A DNA stretch of 64,000 bases from Vigna angularis (taxonomy: Eukaryota; Streptophyta; Magnoliopsida; Fabales; Fabaceae): contig NC_068974.1 in the NCBI RefSeq assembly GCF_016808095.1, positions 7,440,001 through 7,504,000 of the forward strand. Reading direction: 5' to 3'. How positions within the stretch are numbered: the first letter of the stretch is position 1; the number at the start of each line of letters is the position of its first letter. Positions 1 through 12,400 of this stretch are shown piece by piece. The notes beneath the pieces were generated by a model. The model was not told the DNA's origin and ran no database searches. It saw nothing but the letters and a program-made list of their open reading frames with translations. A program made the position numbers and the translations under genes.

Positions 1-1312
1 AGTTTTAGAGTGAAGAACAGGATTTTTAGTCAAGTTTATTGCACTGGTGTTATCACATTTTAAGGGAATATTATCTAATGATATCCTGTAGTCGTCTAGT
101 TAACTCTTGTCCAAAGAGACTGAGCACAACAGCTTCCAGCTGCTATGTACTCGGCTTATGTGGTAGATAATGTCACACAAGCTTGTTTCTTTGAATGCCA
201 AGATACTAGTGAACATCCTAGTAGATGACATGTACCACTAGTGCTCTTTTTGTCTAGCTTGCAGCCATCAAAAGCAGAATCACTATATCCCTCTAGAAAA
301 ATGTTTGAACCATTGGGATACCATAGTCCAAGGTTCTTGGTTCCCTTTAAGTATTTCAAAATTCTTTTTATCGTTGTTAAGTGTGATTCTTTTGGTAGAG
401 ACTAAAACATAGAACAAAGACAAACACTATGCATGATGTCTGGTCTACTAGCAATTACGTACAGTAGAGATCCAATCATACATTTATTCATTTTCTGATC
501 AACCGCTTTGCCTGCTTCACCAAGGTCAAGATAGTAGTTTGTTGCCATAGGTGTTGCAGCCTCTTTACAGTCCAACATTTTTTATTTCTTTAACAAATCA
601 GTGCAGTACTTGGATTGATGAATAAAGATGTCATTCTCAGTCTGCTTAACTTGAAGTCCTAGGAAGTATGTGAGTTCTCGCATCATGGACATCTCGAACT
701 CATCCTGCATAGTCTTAGAAAAATCTTTGAATAAAGTAGGATTAGTTGATCCAAAAATGATATCATCAACATAAATTTCCACATATAATCTATCCTTTTT
801 GGAATTCTTAATGAAAAGAGTTTAATCTACTTTACCCCTAGTGAATCCCATCTTTACCAGGAACTCACTTAGGCGCTCATACCATGACCTTGGCGCCTGT
901 TTCAGTCCATATAAGGCCTTTTTCAATTTGAAAACAAAGTTTGGATGTTCATAGTCTTGAAATCCTGGTGGTTGTTCCACATAAACTTCTTCCTTGATAT
1001 ACCCATTTAGGAACGCGCTCTTGATATCCATTTGGTACAACTTGAACTTCATGACTGAGGCAATAGCAAGCAGTATCCTTATTGCTTCTAGTCTGGCCAC
1101 TGGTGCATACGTTTCATCATAATCGATTCCTTCTTCTTGATTGTAACCTTTAGCAACCAACCTTGCCTTGTTCTTGATGATTTCTCCTGAATCATCCATC
1201 TTGTTTCTGAAGACCATTTAGTGTCTATAACCTGAAGGTTTTTTTTTCTTGGAACTAGCTCTCCTACGTTATTCCTCTTAAACTGATTTAGCTCATCTTG
1301 CATGGCCATCAT
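1..1312 (-). pseudogene. Copia reverse transcriptase and RNase H, broken
   Basis: Minus-strand translation gives a good copia RT in pieces: residues around 'DTKW', then a clean block at 1217-822 with [27 protein letters not shown] and [14 protein letters not shown], then YVDDIIFGS at 782-582, and an RNase H block at 359-156 with DSAFDGC and STSGTCHLLG. A frameshift near 1215-1240 (beside a T tract), a stop at about 822 and further stops near 580 and 156 separate the blocks. The catalytic YVDD is intact. The remaining C-terminus runs to the window edge. Relatively few lesions suggest a fairly young copy that is nevertheless unable to make full Pol. Confidence 0.8.
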
Positions 1313-1377
1313 TCATTTTTCATCCGCAAGTGCAGCTTCAATATTCTTGAGTTCAATCTTAGAAACATACGCTACAT

Positions 1378-2937
1378 TCATGCAAACTTGATTAAGTTGA
1401 TGCTTGGTAGAAACACCTCTTGTGATATCACCAATGATGTTTCTTGTCGAGACATTCCTTGGTGGTTTTCATTCCTTAATCGATTCAGCTCTAGGGGATC
1501 GATTACATTCTCAGGATTTTCCTCTTTTGGGATTTCTTCATTTTCTTCTTCCTCTCCAGCGGAATCATGTGCATCTATAGACTTTCTAGAGTGTACAGGA
1601 TTAGTGGCAATATTAATATACTCGTCAAAAGCTACATGTATAGATTCTTCAACACACATTGTTCTTTTGTTATAAACACGGTAAGTTTTACTTGTAAGAG
1701 AATAATAGCCAATAAAGATGGCCTCATCGGCTTTAGAATAAAACTTACCAAGGCTTTCCTTACCATTATTTAGAACAAAACACTTGTATCCAAAGATCCA
1801 CAGATGTGAAATGTTAGGCTTTCTTCCCTTGAACAATTCATAGGGAGTCAAGTTCAGCATTGATCTTATCACTGTTCTGTTCAGTACATAACATGTTGTG
1901 CTCACTGCATCTGCCCATAAATACTTCGGTAAGTCCCTATCTTTCAGCATGGTTCTTGCTAGTTCTTGCAATGCTCTATTCTTTCTTTCAACAACTCCAT
2001 TCTGCTGAGGTGTTCTTGGTGCTGAGAAGTTGTGAGAGATTCCCATCTCCGCACAATATTCATCAAATGCTTCATTCTGAAACTCCTTGCCATGATCACT
2101 TCTAATCGATTTAATCTTAAGCTCTTTTTCATTTTGAATAACAACAACAAATTTCTTGAACACCCTGAAAGTTTCACTCTTGGCAGAAATGAAGAAGGTC
2201 CAAGTAAAACGAGAATAGTCATCAACAATTATTAAACCATATAAATTTCCTCCAAGACTCCTAACCCTTGAAGGACCGAATAAGTCCATATGTAATAGTT
2301 CCAAGGGTCTGCTGGTAGACATTTCTCTTTTATTTTTGAATGATTGTCTTGTTTGTTTTCCTTTTTGGCATGCATCACACAATTTTTCAGAAGCATAGCG
2401 AATATTAGGAAGACCAATAACAAGATCCTTAGACACTAGCTTGTTCAATTGACTCATATTAATATGAGCTAGCCTTTTGTGCCACAGCCATGCATCATCT
2501 TCTTTAGACATAAGACATACAACAGATTTGAAAGAAGTTTTTCTAAAATCGATTATGTAAATGTTGTTGTATCTCTTTCCTATTAGTAACAACTCATCAG
2601 TTGAACCATTGTTAATCAAACAGTATTTTGGTTCAAAAGTTATTTTCAGCCCTCTATCACATAACTGATTAATACTAAGCAAATTATGTTTCAATCCTTC
2701 AACAAGCAGCACACTATCAATTTCATATGTAGAGGGAGTTTGGATTTTACCAATACTGATGATTTTTCCTTTATTGTTATCACTGCATGTGACATGGCCA
2801 GTAGTCTTGTAAGAAATGCTTGTGAATTTTGTTGGATCTCCTGTCATGTACCTTGAGCATCCGCTGTCCAGATACCACATCGAATCTTTCGCTCTTTGTT
2901 CCAAACATGCTTTCACTGTTTCAGATTTAGCCATCAT
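1378..2937 (-). CDS. Copia protease-integrase segment of polyprotein (open reading frame)
   Basis: Open for 519 codons on the minus strand. The aspartic protease motif DSG is at residues 24-26 within WYLDSGCSRYMTGD. The gag-pre-integrase / HHCC finger shows H153, H158, C187 and C190. The integrase catalytic triad is complete: D218 (LHMDLFG), D281 (RSDHGKEF) and E317 (QQNGVVERKN), with 35 residues between the last two. The frame ends shortly before the RT region, which continues in another frame, so the polyprotein is broken. The listed frame starts downstream of the original gag start; it is an internal part of gag-pol and not an independent gene. Function in the family: cleavage of the polyprotein and insertion of cDNA into the genome. 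Confidence 0.85.
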   Translation of the reverse strand: MMAKSETVKACLEQRAKDSMWYLDSGCSRYMTGDPTKFTSISYKTTGHVTCSDNNKGKIISIGKIQTPSTYEIDSVLLVEGLKHNLLSINQLCDRGLKITFEPKYCLINNGSTDELLLIGKRYNNIYIIDFRKTSFKSVVCLMSKEDDAWLWHKRLAHINMSQLNKLVSKDLVIGLPNIRYASEKLCDACQKGKQTRQSFKNKREMSTSRPLELLHMDLFGPSRVRSLGGNLYGLIIVDDYSRFTWTFFISAKSETFRVFKKFVVVIQNEKELKIKSIRSDHGKEFQNEAFDEYCAEMGISHNFSAPRTPQQNGVVERKNRALQELARTMLKDRDLPKYLWADAVSTTCYVLNRTVIRSMLNLTPYELFKGRKPNISHLWIFGYKCFVLNNGKESLGKFYSKADEAIFIGYYSLTSKTYRVYNKRTMCVEESIHVAFDEYINIATNPVHSRKSIDAHDSAGEEEENEEIPKEENPENVIDPLELNRLRNENHQGMSRQETSLVISQEVFLPSINLIKFA

Positions 2938-2951
2938 GATGAGATCACTTC

Positions 2952-3212
2952 CTAATACATTCTCTTGGTTATATTCTGATGCTTGTAACTTTTCTTCTCA
3001 TTTAGGAATCTTGTAAACTTTTTAGTCTGCAAATTCATCCTCTCAACTCTTGATTCCAATTTATCTACACCATTTTTCTTGTTTCTCAAGAAACTTGTTT
3101 TAAGAGACTCATAAAAGCCATTAGTAACGGAATTTGACTTAGCATTACAGGTAACATGCACAAGTTCAAAAATGGATTCACTTGTCCTTCCTGTTTCAGA
3201 AACACAGGCCAT
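2952..3212 (-). pseudogene. Short gag remnant between PBS and protease
   Basis: An 86-codon minus-strand frame starting 69 bases after the PBS, with the N-terminus MACVSETGRTSESIF. It has no CCHC zinc knuckle and is far shorter than a copia gag. The protease frame starts only about 345 bases from the PBS, where a full-length element would have well over 1 kb of gag. I infer that most of gag was deleted; this frame is either the tail of gag or leader sequence. No homology beyond position supports the name. Confidence 0.45.
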
Positions 3213-3280
3213 TTTTCAGGATCGAATCGATTAACCGGAAATAGTAATCGATTTGTTTCTCAAATATTTTATGAAAACCA

Positions 3281-3292
3281 GCTCTGATACCA
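3281..3292 (-). other. Primer binding site (initiator tRNA-Met)
   Basis: The minus strand reads TGGTATCAGAGC, the standard plant copia PBS complementary to the 3' end of initiator methionine tRNA. It lies 2 bases inside the LTR end at 3295, the usual spacing, and fixes both the element's orientation and the inner LTR boundary. Confidence 0.85.
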
Positions 3293-3294
3293 AT

Positions 3295-4655
3295 TGTTAA
3301 AATAGAATGGCTTAGTTTCTTACACCAAGAGGGGGGAGGGGTGAATTGGTGAAGTGTAAAAAATATAATCTTTCAAAAACTATTTCACAAAATAAGATGC
3401 TTTTACACTTTTCTTGAATCGCAAGTTAAAAGATATGCAATGCAGCAGTAAACTTAATCAAATATACTAACAGCGTATTCGACTTAATAAAAGAGTGTAG
3501 AGATTAGAAAATTCAAACGCTGATTTTTATACTGGTTCGGCTAAGCCTACATCCAGTGTCCTTCCAACCATAAGAAGTAAATGCACTATAAAGATAAAGG
3601 GTTTTACACCAAGGATTTTATAGCGACCTCAAGTCAAAAATGTAAAACACCTCTCTAACCCTCTAATCTAATATAGGCAGTAAACAATACAGACACGCAA
3701 CAAGAACACCCTCTTCTACTGTCAAACCCTTTGAGTCACCCTCAAAGTCAATAACACAATTCCTCTTCCTGTAATCACAACTGGGAAACCATTCAATCTT
3801 CACGATTGCAGAAATTCCCGATCACGCAGATTACACCTTTCTGTGCAAATAGATCAGACGTTCAAACCCAATAAATCTTGCTTCTCAAGAAACCTCTAAG
3901 ACTTAATCACCACGGTCAATCTCTGGTTCTTGGAGCTTATCTTTTCTCTGTAAGAAATCACAGCGTTTTATGAAAGATATGAAAGTGTTAGAATCAAAAG
4001 TTCTTACAAACTTCAAATCAGTGTCCATTTATAGCATTACACACATCAGACGCATTTTAATCGATTTAGCTATTAATCTAGTCGAATACACTTTGCAGTT
4101 ATAACAAACTAACAACATTCACATCATTTAATTGAATGCACATTTAATGCAATTGACTCATAATAAATGCTTGGTCAACATATTTAAAAATATAACCGTT
4201 ATCTCAGTTGTGACAAGCATTTAACAATTTTCAAGAGCTTAACAGACTTAATTGAATACAAGAAGCATACAATCGATTAAGTAAAAACACTTAGCACGAT
4301 TTTTAAAACTTTTCTCTTCAAAATAACTCACAGCACACTTGAAAAGAGTTTGTGCAAACCCACGAGTTTTAATTGATTCATCCCATAATGTAATCGACTT
4401 AAAACTATTGTTTTGCTACACATTAGAGTTCAACCAAAGTGCTTGTGGTTTTCCATTTCTAAAAACTCATGTCATGCATACACATATAAAATCACATATT
4501 AAACACAGTGATATGCAATGAACAACACAATCATGTTCACAAATATGCTTATACAGATTTATCACAGTAAACAAAAGCATATAACATGTAAGCATAGAAC
4601 ATGTAACACAAAATACTAATGTGTTATTAATTATATGTTGTCATCATCAAAAACA
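3295..4655 (-). mobile_element. 5' LTR of the Sirevirus-like element
   Basis: Bounded by TG...CA on both strands: it opens with TGTTAAAATAGAATGG on the plus strand at 3295 and closes with ATCATCAAAAACA at 4655. Length is about 1361 bp. The inner edge is fixed by the PBS 2 bp away; the outer edge is fixed by the sudden start of plus-strand copia coding sequence. The text contains several ATCGATT/AATCGA words. The partner 3' LTR is outside the window, so the age cannot be estimated here. Confidence 0.8.
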
Positions 4656-6208
4656 CAAATATCACTGAGATTGTAGGTTCAGCTAAACTAGTGCTCCCCA
4701 TATCAACAATCTCAACAGAAGAAATTAATTCCATCGAGAAGAATGGAACTTGGAAGCTAGTTGATCTTCCAGCTGGGAAGAAGAGTATTGAAGTAAAATG
4801 GGTGTTGAAACAGAAGCTGAAGCCATATGGATCAATCTCCAAGCATAAAGCAAGTGTATTAGCAAAGGGTTTTCTTCAAAGGCAAGGTCTAGATATTTTT
4901 CAGAAGTGTTTACACCAGTAGCTCGGATGGAAACTATTCGGCTGGTGATTGCTGTGGCATGTGCACGAAATTGGTCACTTTTTCAGCTTGATGTGAAGTC
5001 AACATTTCTTCATGGACCCTTGGAGGAAGAAGTTTATGTCAAGCAGCCTCCTGGTTTCACTGAAGAGGGAAAAGAATCATGAGTATACATACTGCATAAA
5101 GCCCTATATGGGCTAAAACAAGCTCTTGGAGCTTGGAACAAACGAGTTGTTTCCTTCTTGATCAAGCTCAAATTCATAAAATGTGTTGTTGAACATGGAG
5201 TTTATGTGAAGGGAGGCAGAGGAGAGGATCTGCTGATCATCTGTTTATACGTGGATGATTTGCTCATCACATGATCCAATTCAGCTCATATAGAAGAGTT
5301 TAAGAGAGCCATGGAGACTGAATTTGAGATGACAGATCTGGGTAGATTAAGTTACTTTCTAGGAATAGAATTTTCTTATACTAGCACAAGGTTAATATTT
5401 CACCAGAAGAAGTATGCTGGAGAATTATTGAAGCAGTTCAACATGTCATCCTGCAATGCTACAAGGAATCCAATGGAGGTTAATCTGAAACTGGTGAGAG
5501 ATGAATCGGAAGAGGGGATAGATGAGATTGTGTTCAAGTAAATAGTTAGTTCCTTGAGGTTCCTTTGCAATAGTAGATCAGAGTTATCATTTTGTGTTTG
5601 CTTGATAAGCAGATTCATGAGCAACCCGTAGAGGATTCACATGCCTTCTGTTAAGAGAGTGTTGAGGTATGTTCAAGACACATCTGACCATGGAATTCTA
5701 TTTCCCATTGGAAGACAAAAATCAGAATTAAAATTGGTTGGTTACACCGATTCTGACCATGGTAGTGATCTAGTGGAGAGGAAAAACACATATGGATACA
5801 TATTTTTGTAGAACAATGCCCCTATCTCATGGTGTTCTAAGAAGCAACCAATAGTTGCTTTATCCAATTGTGAAGTAGAATACATTGTTGGGAGTTTTGC
5901 AGCTTGCCAAGGAGTTTGGCTTGAAGAGTTACTAAAGGAATTAATGGTTCCTATAAAGACCTCATTGTAGCTAAGATAGACAATGTTTCTGCCATAAACT
6001 TGTCCAAAAACCTAGTGAGTCATGGTAGAAGCAAACACATAGAAGTAAAGTACCACTTCCTTAGAGACTTGGTGAACAAAGGAAGAATAATTTTGACTTA
6101 CTGCAAAACTGAAGAATAGATGGCTGACATCTTTACAAAGGCTTTGAAGATTGAAAGATTTGATCTCTTAAAGGAGAAAATTGGTGTTATCTCCCTAAGT
6201 GCTTGTCT

Positions 6209-6218
6209 TAGAGGGGAG
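6209..6218 (+). other. Polypurine tract of the older copia element
   Basis: The purine-rich run AGAGGGGAG follows the end of RNase H-like sequence and precedes the putative LTR, the expected place for the plus-strand primer. Confidence 0.5.
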
Positions 6219-6224
6219 TATTGG

Positions 6225-6393
6225 TGTATATATATAGTTAAGCCAAGACAGTTGTAATGTTAACAGACTATACATCTGTTACTTTGCCTTTCTTTTATAT
6301 ACACCTGTATCTGCTGCCAAATATAATACATAAAGAATACACTTCAGAATATCTTGTTTCTCTCTGTTGGTTCTCGTTCCATCAGTTCCTACA
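6225..6393 (+). mobile_element. Putative short 3' LTR of the older copia element
   Basis: Begins TGTATATATATAG just after the polypurine tract and could end at the CA of CAGTTCCTACA near 6393, about 170 bp. Short LTRs fit the Tork/Tnt1-like group. Only one LTR is present, so the edges rest on the TG...CA rule and position alone. Confidence 0.4.
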
Positions 6394-6600
6394 CATATCT
6401 TCACATGACATCACATCAAAACAAATCGTTAACAATCACAATATCAACAATAAAAGTCGTTAGCATATAACCCTACAACTATTTCGTCAAAGTAACCAAG
6501 TCACATCCAAACTCACTCGGTCAATCACAAACTCATACCCAATTTGTTTGATATCATTCACTATATATATTGAATCACTATTGAATTACTTGCATGCACT

Positions 6601-6885
6601 CATAAGGTCAAGTGCACCTCCCATCACTCTCTTAAAGAGTTTCACCAAGTTGGTACACTTTACCACACGGTTACACAATGACATTTCTCACCGGTCTCTA
6701 AAAAGTTTCATCGATAAATATATCACTTCTCATCACTCTCTTAAAACTTCACCAGACAAGTTTACACTTTCCACCATTTTCTTAAAGTTTCACGAGACAA
6801 GTTTAGACCTCTCACCGATCTATTATGAGAAAGTTTCACCAAACAAATAATAGTGATATTTCCATCACTTTTCCAATAGCTTCAC
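6601..6885. repeat. Degenerate ~43-bp tandem repeat
   Basis: About six diverged units that share the core CATCACTCTCTTAAA ... GTTTCACCAGACAAGTTTACAC. The clearest units start near 6622, 6730 and 6773. An open frame at 6548-6850 is a by-product of the repeat and has no coding character. Confidence 0.55.
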
Positions 6886-7444
6886 ACGTCACAAGTCAAA
6901 TATAAAAGCTAATTCCACACTTTCTTCAATTAATGCCCTGGGCCCACCCCAAATTGAAGACACTTTAATGCAAAACAATAATTCAAATTATAAGAAAAAG
7001 ACAAGTCCTAAGACATTCAAAATTTGTTGACAGATTACTAGTGATTCAACTACTTATTCATCCGTCCACATACTTTTCATCATTCATCGTCCATTTATTT
7101 ATTCACCGCAACTATCAAACTCATACTGTAACCCACAATTTAGTCACGACCATGGCAATATATATTAATTAGGTACCCAACCAAAAAATGCATTTACAAT
7201 GCTAAGATATCCAATTATAAACATCACCAACCCTGTAAAATTGGTAGCTGCCATTCCTTATAGTTTTTTACCAAAAAAAAAAAAACAAACCACAATCATA
7301 TTTATAACAAAGCCGAAGCCGCAATTCCCTTGCAAACACATCAAAATATAATAATTTTAATTTTAGTATGGATTATATATTATAATATCTAATCACAATC
7401 GCAAATATGAAGAAAAAGGAAACTGCAACTTGATAAGGTATCAT

Positions 7445-7511
<67 letters not shown>

Positions 7512-9416
7512 CAATTTATTTAAAAGAAAGAAACTAGTTAGAATGTGGTCCAACACCAAAGAACATCACGGGTTCACGAATCCCATAATGTATCATGTAA
7601 ATAAGTAATAAAATAACTTTTATTAGGTGGGTAAATTCATCATGAAAGACACCTCACATTCCGCATGTACACGTGTTATACATTTTATAGAGTATTCATA
7701 CCCTTTGGACATCACATCAGATTCCATACATATAAAGCTTAAAAAAAAGAAAATTGAGAAACAACGTACAAATTCAACTTGCTTCCATGCATAGTAATTC
7801 CCCACGAACACTCCAACATATTTAATAAACTAATCATTATCATAATCAAACAATCAATAACGATAATTCCCCTCACATTAATTACAATAATCAAATTAAA
7901 TCATAAAAAAGAAATTAATGTGTCTCTAAGGTTCTGGTTCATACTAAGTTTAATGTTCATGTAGTTTAGATTACTAATAAGGTTTGAGAAGTCGAAAAGA
8001 TAAGTTCAAAACTAAATACTATTCAATTTTTTTTTATAAACAGAAATAGTGCGATGAAGTACAGAAGAAGACATACATTTATAGAAATGATTAGTATTAA
8101 CACGAATTACCTTTATTAAATAAGTTGTGTAAAGTTAATGTAAGTTATGTAGAATTAATGAGTTGATCATAATTCCTTTTAAAGGAATATATGATTTGTT
8201 GTTATATTGATAGTTATAGTCTTATATTAATGCTATTTGGTGTGATAGATGCATGAAAATGACTGAGATATAAATATTGTATCAGTGTTTTGATGTTTAT
8301 TATGTTAACTCATTCATATTTATTTGTGTGTGACAAAAATCATATAATATTTGCGTTACACATGACCACATGTAAATAAAGTGATAGATAGACATGTGAG
8401 AGATAAGATAAACTTTTACGAGAATTTTAAATAAAGTCTATTTTTTTTTGTAAAAAAGTTTTATTGGGTTATGTTTTTAAGAACCTACCCTTAAAAATAA
8501 TTATGAATTTAGTATTTTGAATTGTGTTAGATTGAATTTGAAAATTTTAATTGTGATTGCAAAAAAAATTTTAAGTTTTAAAATGTTTTAGTAACTCACA
8601 GAATTGAAATGTTACACAACCATCTTTATATCATATATTTATTTATAATAGACGCTATAAAATAGGAATAAATTTATTATATGTTATCAACTCCTTAATT
8701 CAAGAATCTAGTTTCACTTACTAACATTTTTAAGATGATTTTTCTAATATCGTATTTAGTAAATATTGATAATAAGTTTTTATTTTTCTTTTTCTTCAAC
8801 CTGTCAATTCCTGTTGTGACAAGCAGTACATCCAAGAAGTAAGAGTTACAAGAGCAAAAACAAATAGTAAAAAAAAATACTATGTAAGCAAATAGCCTAT
8901 ACTGCAGCATAGTATGTATTTTTTTCCTAGTTCTCTCTAGAAGTTATTGGATGTACTCCTCGTGTGCTGGAATATCGTTCCAATCAAACTTTAATTTTGA
9001 CGAATTGAGATTACATTCATGCTAAAACATAAAGGATTACAATACACAAATTGAATCCAACTATAATTTATACTATCCTTGTTAACTTTAATTCCTCTAA
9101 TACTTCTTTTTTGTTCGTACATTACACTTAGCTTGAAATATATAAGATTAAAAGAAGTCAGACACACCTCCATTTAATTTTATTTTTTTATCCCCACAAC
9201 GAAGTTATATCTATTTTAAAATAAATAAAGGTACTCGATCATAAAATAGTGTGATTGAACAAAAACATGAGATTGCCCACAAATTAGTCCATGATCCATA
9301 AATTTACATCCTTTCTGTTGCATACACTTCAATTTGGTAATGTAACTTTTATAAAATAAAGCACCTAAGTCCACAATACCTTAACCTTCATATGAACCAA
9401 TGTCAAGATTAGATAC
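6886..9416. other. AT-rich intergenic DNA with an AT microsatellite
   Basis: No gene or recognisable element. A pure (AT)n microsatellite runs about 7453-7509 and an A run lies at 7270-7284. The right part is the 3' flank of the ZDP gene. Confidence 0.6.
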
Positions 9417-12400
9417 TCAAGCGAAGTAGTCTTCGGGGAGATAAAATTTTAAACCAATGGCCTGAAATCATTGAAAATGAATAAATAGATTAGACAAAGA
9501 ACATGCAGAGTTTGAAAAGCAAATTCTAAATCAAACAGTAAAATAAGAATTAAGTGTACGAACTTAGATGTAAAATATTGTTCAGAATGGGCATGTTGCT
9601 TAAGGTAATAATATTCACAACTGGATGAAGTAAACACCCATATATTTTAAAACTAATCAGAGAGAAAAATGCGTTCACATAAGATTTAATCATAAAAGCC
9701 AACCATTTTCTAAATGGTGCATGAAATCAGTCAAGAAAAAAGGTGCTTAAGCATCGGGCATAGAAAAAGGGGATAGTTGACTTTGATGGCTAAAATAGTC
9801 GGACTACCTCTGCAAATTTAATATCTGCATCACTGTGATCTGATTTTCTCCCGGCTGCATCACCAACATAAAAGGATCTACAACATTGAAAATGCATCTT
9901 TAAGATTTTCATCATTTCATGGATAAAATATGGTGATATTCGAAACAAAAGGAATAAAAAAACATAACATCAATTGAACTACTGAATGGAAGAAAAAATA
10001 ACTGATCCATATCAATGACAATGCCAGAGTTGAAGTGCTGCTCCATAAGATGCCACATCCCTGGTTTGGGTTTGCGAAAAGCATCATCATTCTTTTTGTC
10101 TGCTCCTGATTTCAGACCAACCCCACAAGCTATAAAAACCTGTACAGATAAATACTGAATCAGCTTCTTGTGCATTGCCTAAATATTTTTGAAAGCGAAT
10201 GAACTACAAAATCTTGATTTTACCTCTTTAGTATGTGTTACATAGAAGAATTCCAAAATACACCATGTAAATTAGGGTGCATCCGTGCACCTTACAAGAT
10301 CTGGACTATATATAATCTTTATCTATTATGTTCTGATCCAATGATAACTTGTACAAGGTGTATGGATACACCTAACTTAAAGAGTTATATGCCATAATTA
10401 CTCTTGTTATATAAGGAATGAAACCTGCAATTTGCAACCTCCCAATAACAGTGACTTTTGACTTAAATTTTCATAGGTTGAAAAAGTTAATGTGCAGTAA
10501 TAATGCAAAGATGCAAAAAGGTTCAGATTTCAATTTTAATATCTATGGCAATGAATAGAACTACTACTGAAGATGTTGAAGATGTTTGTTCTCGAGACAC
10601 AAAGGAAATTCAAATTGGTAACAGGAAGATTGCATTCAGCATGGACATGATTGGATTGACGAAGAAATCCCTGGAATAGCAATCAGAAAAAGGCAGTAAA
10701 AATGTCAAAGATACCAACTTAACTTCTTTATGGATAACCACTTTAATTTAAAACTATATCACCTTAAAAGTGGAGGTAAAATTCTTTACTTGACTGTTGG
10801 AGGAAGAAATGAAAAACAAGGTTACTAGGAAGATATTAGTACTGACAGAAAGTATGAATTACATAGTAAAAATGTTTCACTTTAAATAACACCAAACAAA
10901 CTAAGTTAGAATAAAATTTCCCAAAAAGGGATCACAATACTGGTGTAAGTTAATACCAACATCAAATCTGATTACCATTTAACCTGAAAAATGAAAATAT
11001 GATGATAGAATACTTAAAAATAATTTTTAAATTCCGCTAAATAACACAATTTAAGAGAAATTTCTTTGTTGCCAATGACAAATATATTTTATTGTTTAAA
11101 GTTAAGAAAAGATGTCAAACGACGGATTGAATATTTCAAAGTTTGAAGAACTGTCAACTTTAAGGGTGCTTGAGGTATACTGAAGGACGAAACACAAACA
11201 AGTAGGAATAGTCGTGTTATTATTTGTTTAATGCCCCATGCACACAGGACTACACAACTGTATATATGCCATTATGTTTTGACAATTAGAATACAGATAA
11301 AACAACACACAATTTATTGTAATACCCCTTAGGCTCTGCATTGTAGCATATGCACTAGCACAGGGTAAATCGAGTGACAGAGGATTTTGGTCCTTTTCTC
11401 CTTTGTGCCTGCTGACAACATTTTCTCACTGGGATCAGTGTATGAAAACATTCACTGGTTTATTCCCTTGACCTGTGTTTTGTCATGTACTTAAGACTAT
11501 TTTTAAAACAAAAGGTAAGGCACATTTTTTCGTGCTCAGTGTGATGTTTCTTATTTTTCAGCAAATCAAACATACATTCATACTATAAACCTGATTTCCT
11601 GTTCCTACCTACCAGGTAGAAAAAGAAAAACAATATTTACCTATTGCGCAAAAAGACAACATCTCTAATTTTAAAATCACCTTGCTTTTGTTTCACTGGA
11701 AAAATGAATCTCAATCACGTAATCCTATGTCCACAAATGGAAAACTCTGTAATTTTAACATCATCTCGCTTTTGTTTCACTAATAAGAACATTCTCAATC
11801 AAGTAATCCTAAGTCCAGGAATGGAAAACACTAAATGTATTTTAAGTCAACTAGCAAAACAAATAATACATAATTAAATTGTTGATACCACAAGATACAT
11901 CTGTTTTGCCAAAAAACTCACCTGAACTGGAACCTTCACTCTCTCAATAAAATTATTCAGACGTCCAACTTTTGAATCCACAGCCACTTGCCTCTTATTC
12001 TTCCAACGTTCAATATTGGATTCATTAGTGAAAATTACCTATAGAAAACAAAAACAAAAGAGCATGCAAACTGTAAGTTTCATAGAGAAATTCCCAAGTC
12101 CACCAGATACTCGCAGTAAATATCAAGTATTTTTCACCCAAATAGGGGACACACCAATTTGTAGCCATCATTGTATAGGCTCTGTAGTTTATCAGGAATT
12201 GACGAATGCATGAGGGTCCATTCATTTGCACCCACTCTAAAAGAAAAGGATAAATTTCTTAATAATCAGAAACGCATTATGTATGCCAACTGATAACATC
12301 AACAACAACAATACTTTTGATAAAATATATCCAATCCATAGATCCGCAAAAGCCAACAACATTATTAATCACGAAGTCATGACTTCATATGAAGAGATAC

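Larger units (their letters stand above)
1..4655 (-). mobile_element. Sirevirus-like Ty1/copia retrotransposon, partial
   Basis: Read on the minus strand the order is LTR (4655-3295), PBS (3292-3281), a short gag remnant, protease-integrase, reverse transcriptase and RNase H. That is the Ty1/copia order with integrase before RT. The LTR starts with TGTTTTTGATGATGACAACA in the sense direction, which I recognise as typical of legume Sirevirus (SIRE) LTRs. The 3' LTR lies left of position 1. On the right the element ends abruptly at 4655 inside the RT region of another copia element on the opposite strand, so it is a nested insertion; the expected target duplication copy on this side starts at 4656 (CAAAT), and its partner is outside the window. 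Gag is almost completely missing. Confidence 0.85.
4656..6393 (+). pseudogene. Older copia element: RT, RNase H and 3' end, degenerate
   Basis: Plus-strand fragments give an ordered copia Pol tail: EKNGTWKLVDLPAGKKSIEV (about 4730-4790), then KAxVLAKGFLQRQGLD, METIRLVIAVACARNWSLFQ, FHGPLEEEVYVKQPPGF, LYGLKQALGAWNK, the catalytic LYVDDLLIT near 5246-5272, METEFEMTDLGRLSYFLGIE (5311 on) and RNase H-like GYTDSDHGSD and ISWCSKKQPIVALSN (5740-5870). Stops and frameshifts are frequent (for example about 5080, 5272, 5538, 5808). Gag, integrase and the 5' LTR are absent because the Sirevirus-like element interrupts the copy at 4655. This is the host sequence of that nested insertion and therefore the older of the two. 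Confidence 0.8.

Noticed and set aside
6548..6850. 100-codon plus-strand open frame
   Set aside because: It coincides with the degenerate 43-bp tandem repeat and has no domain-like sequence.
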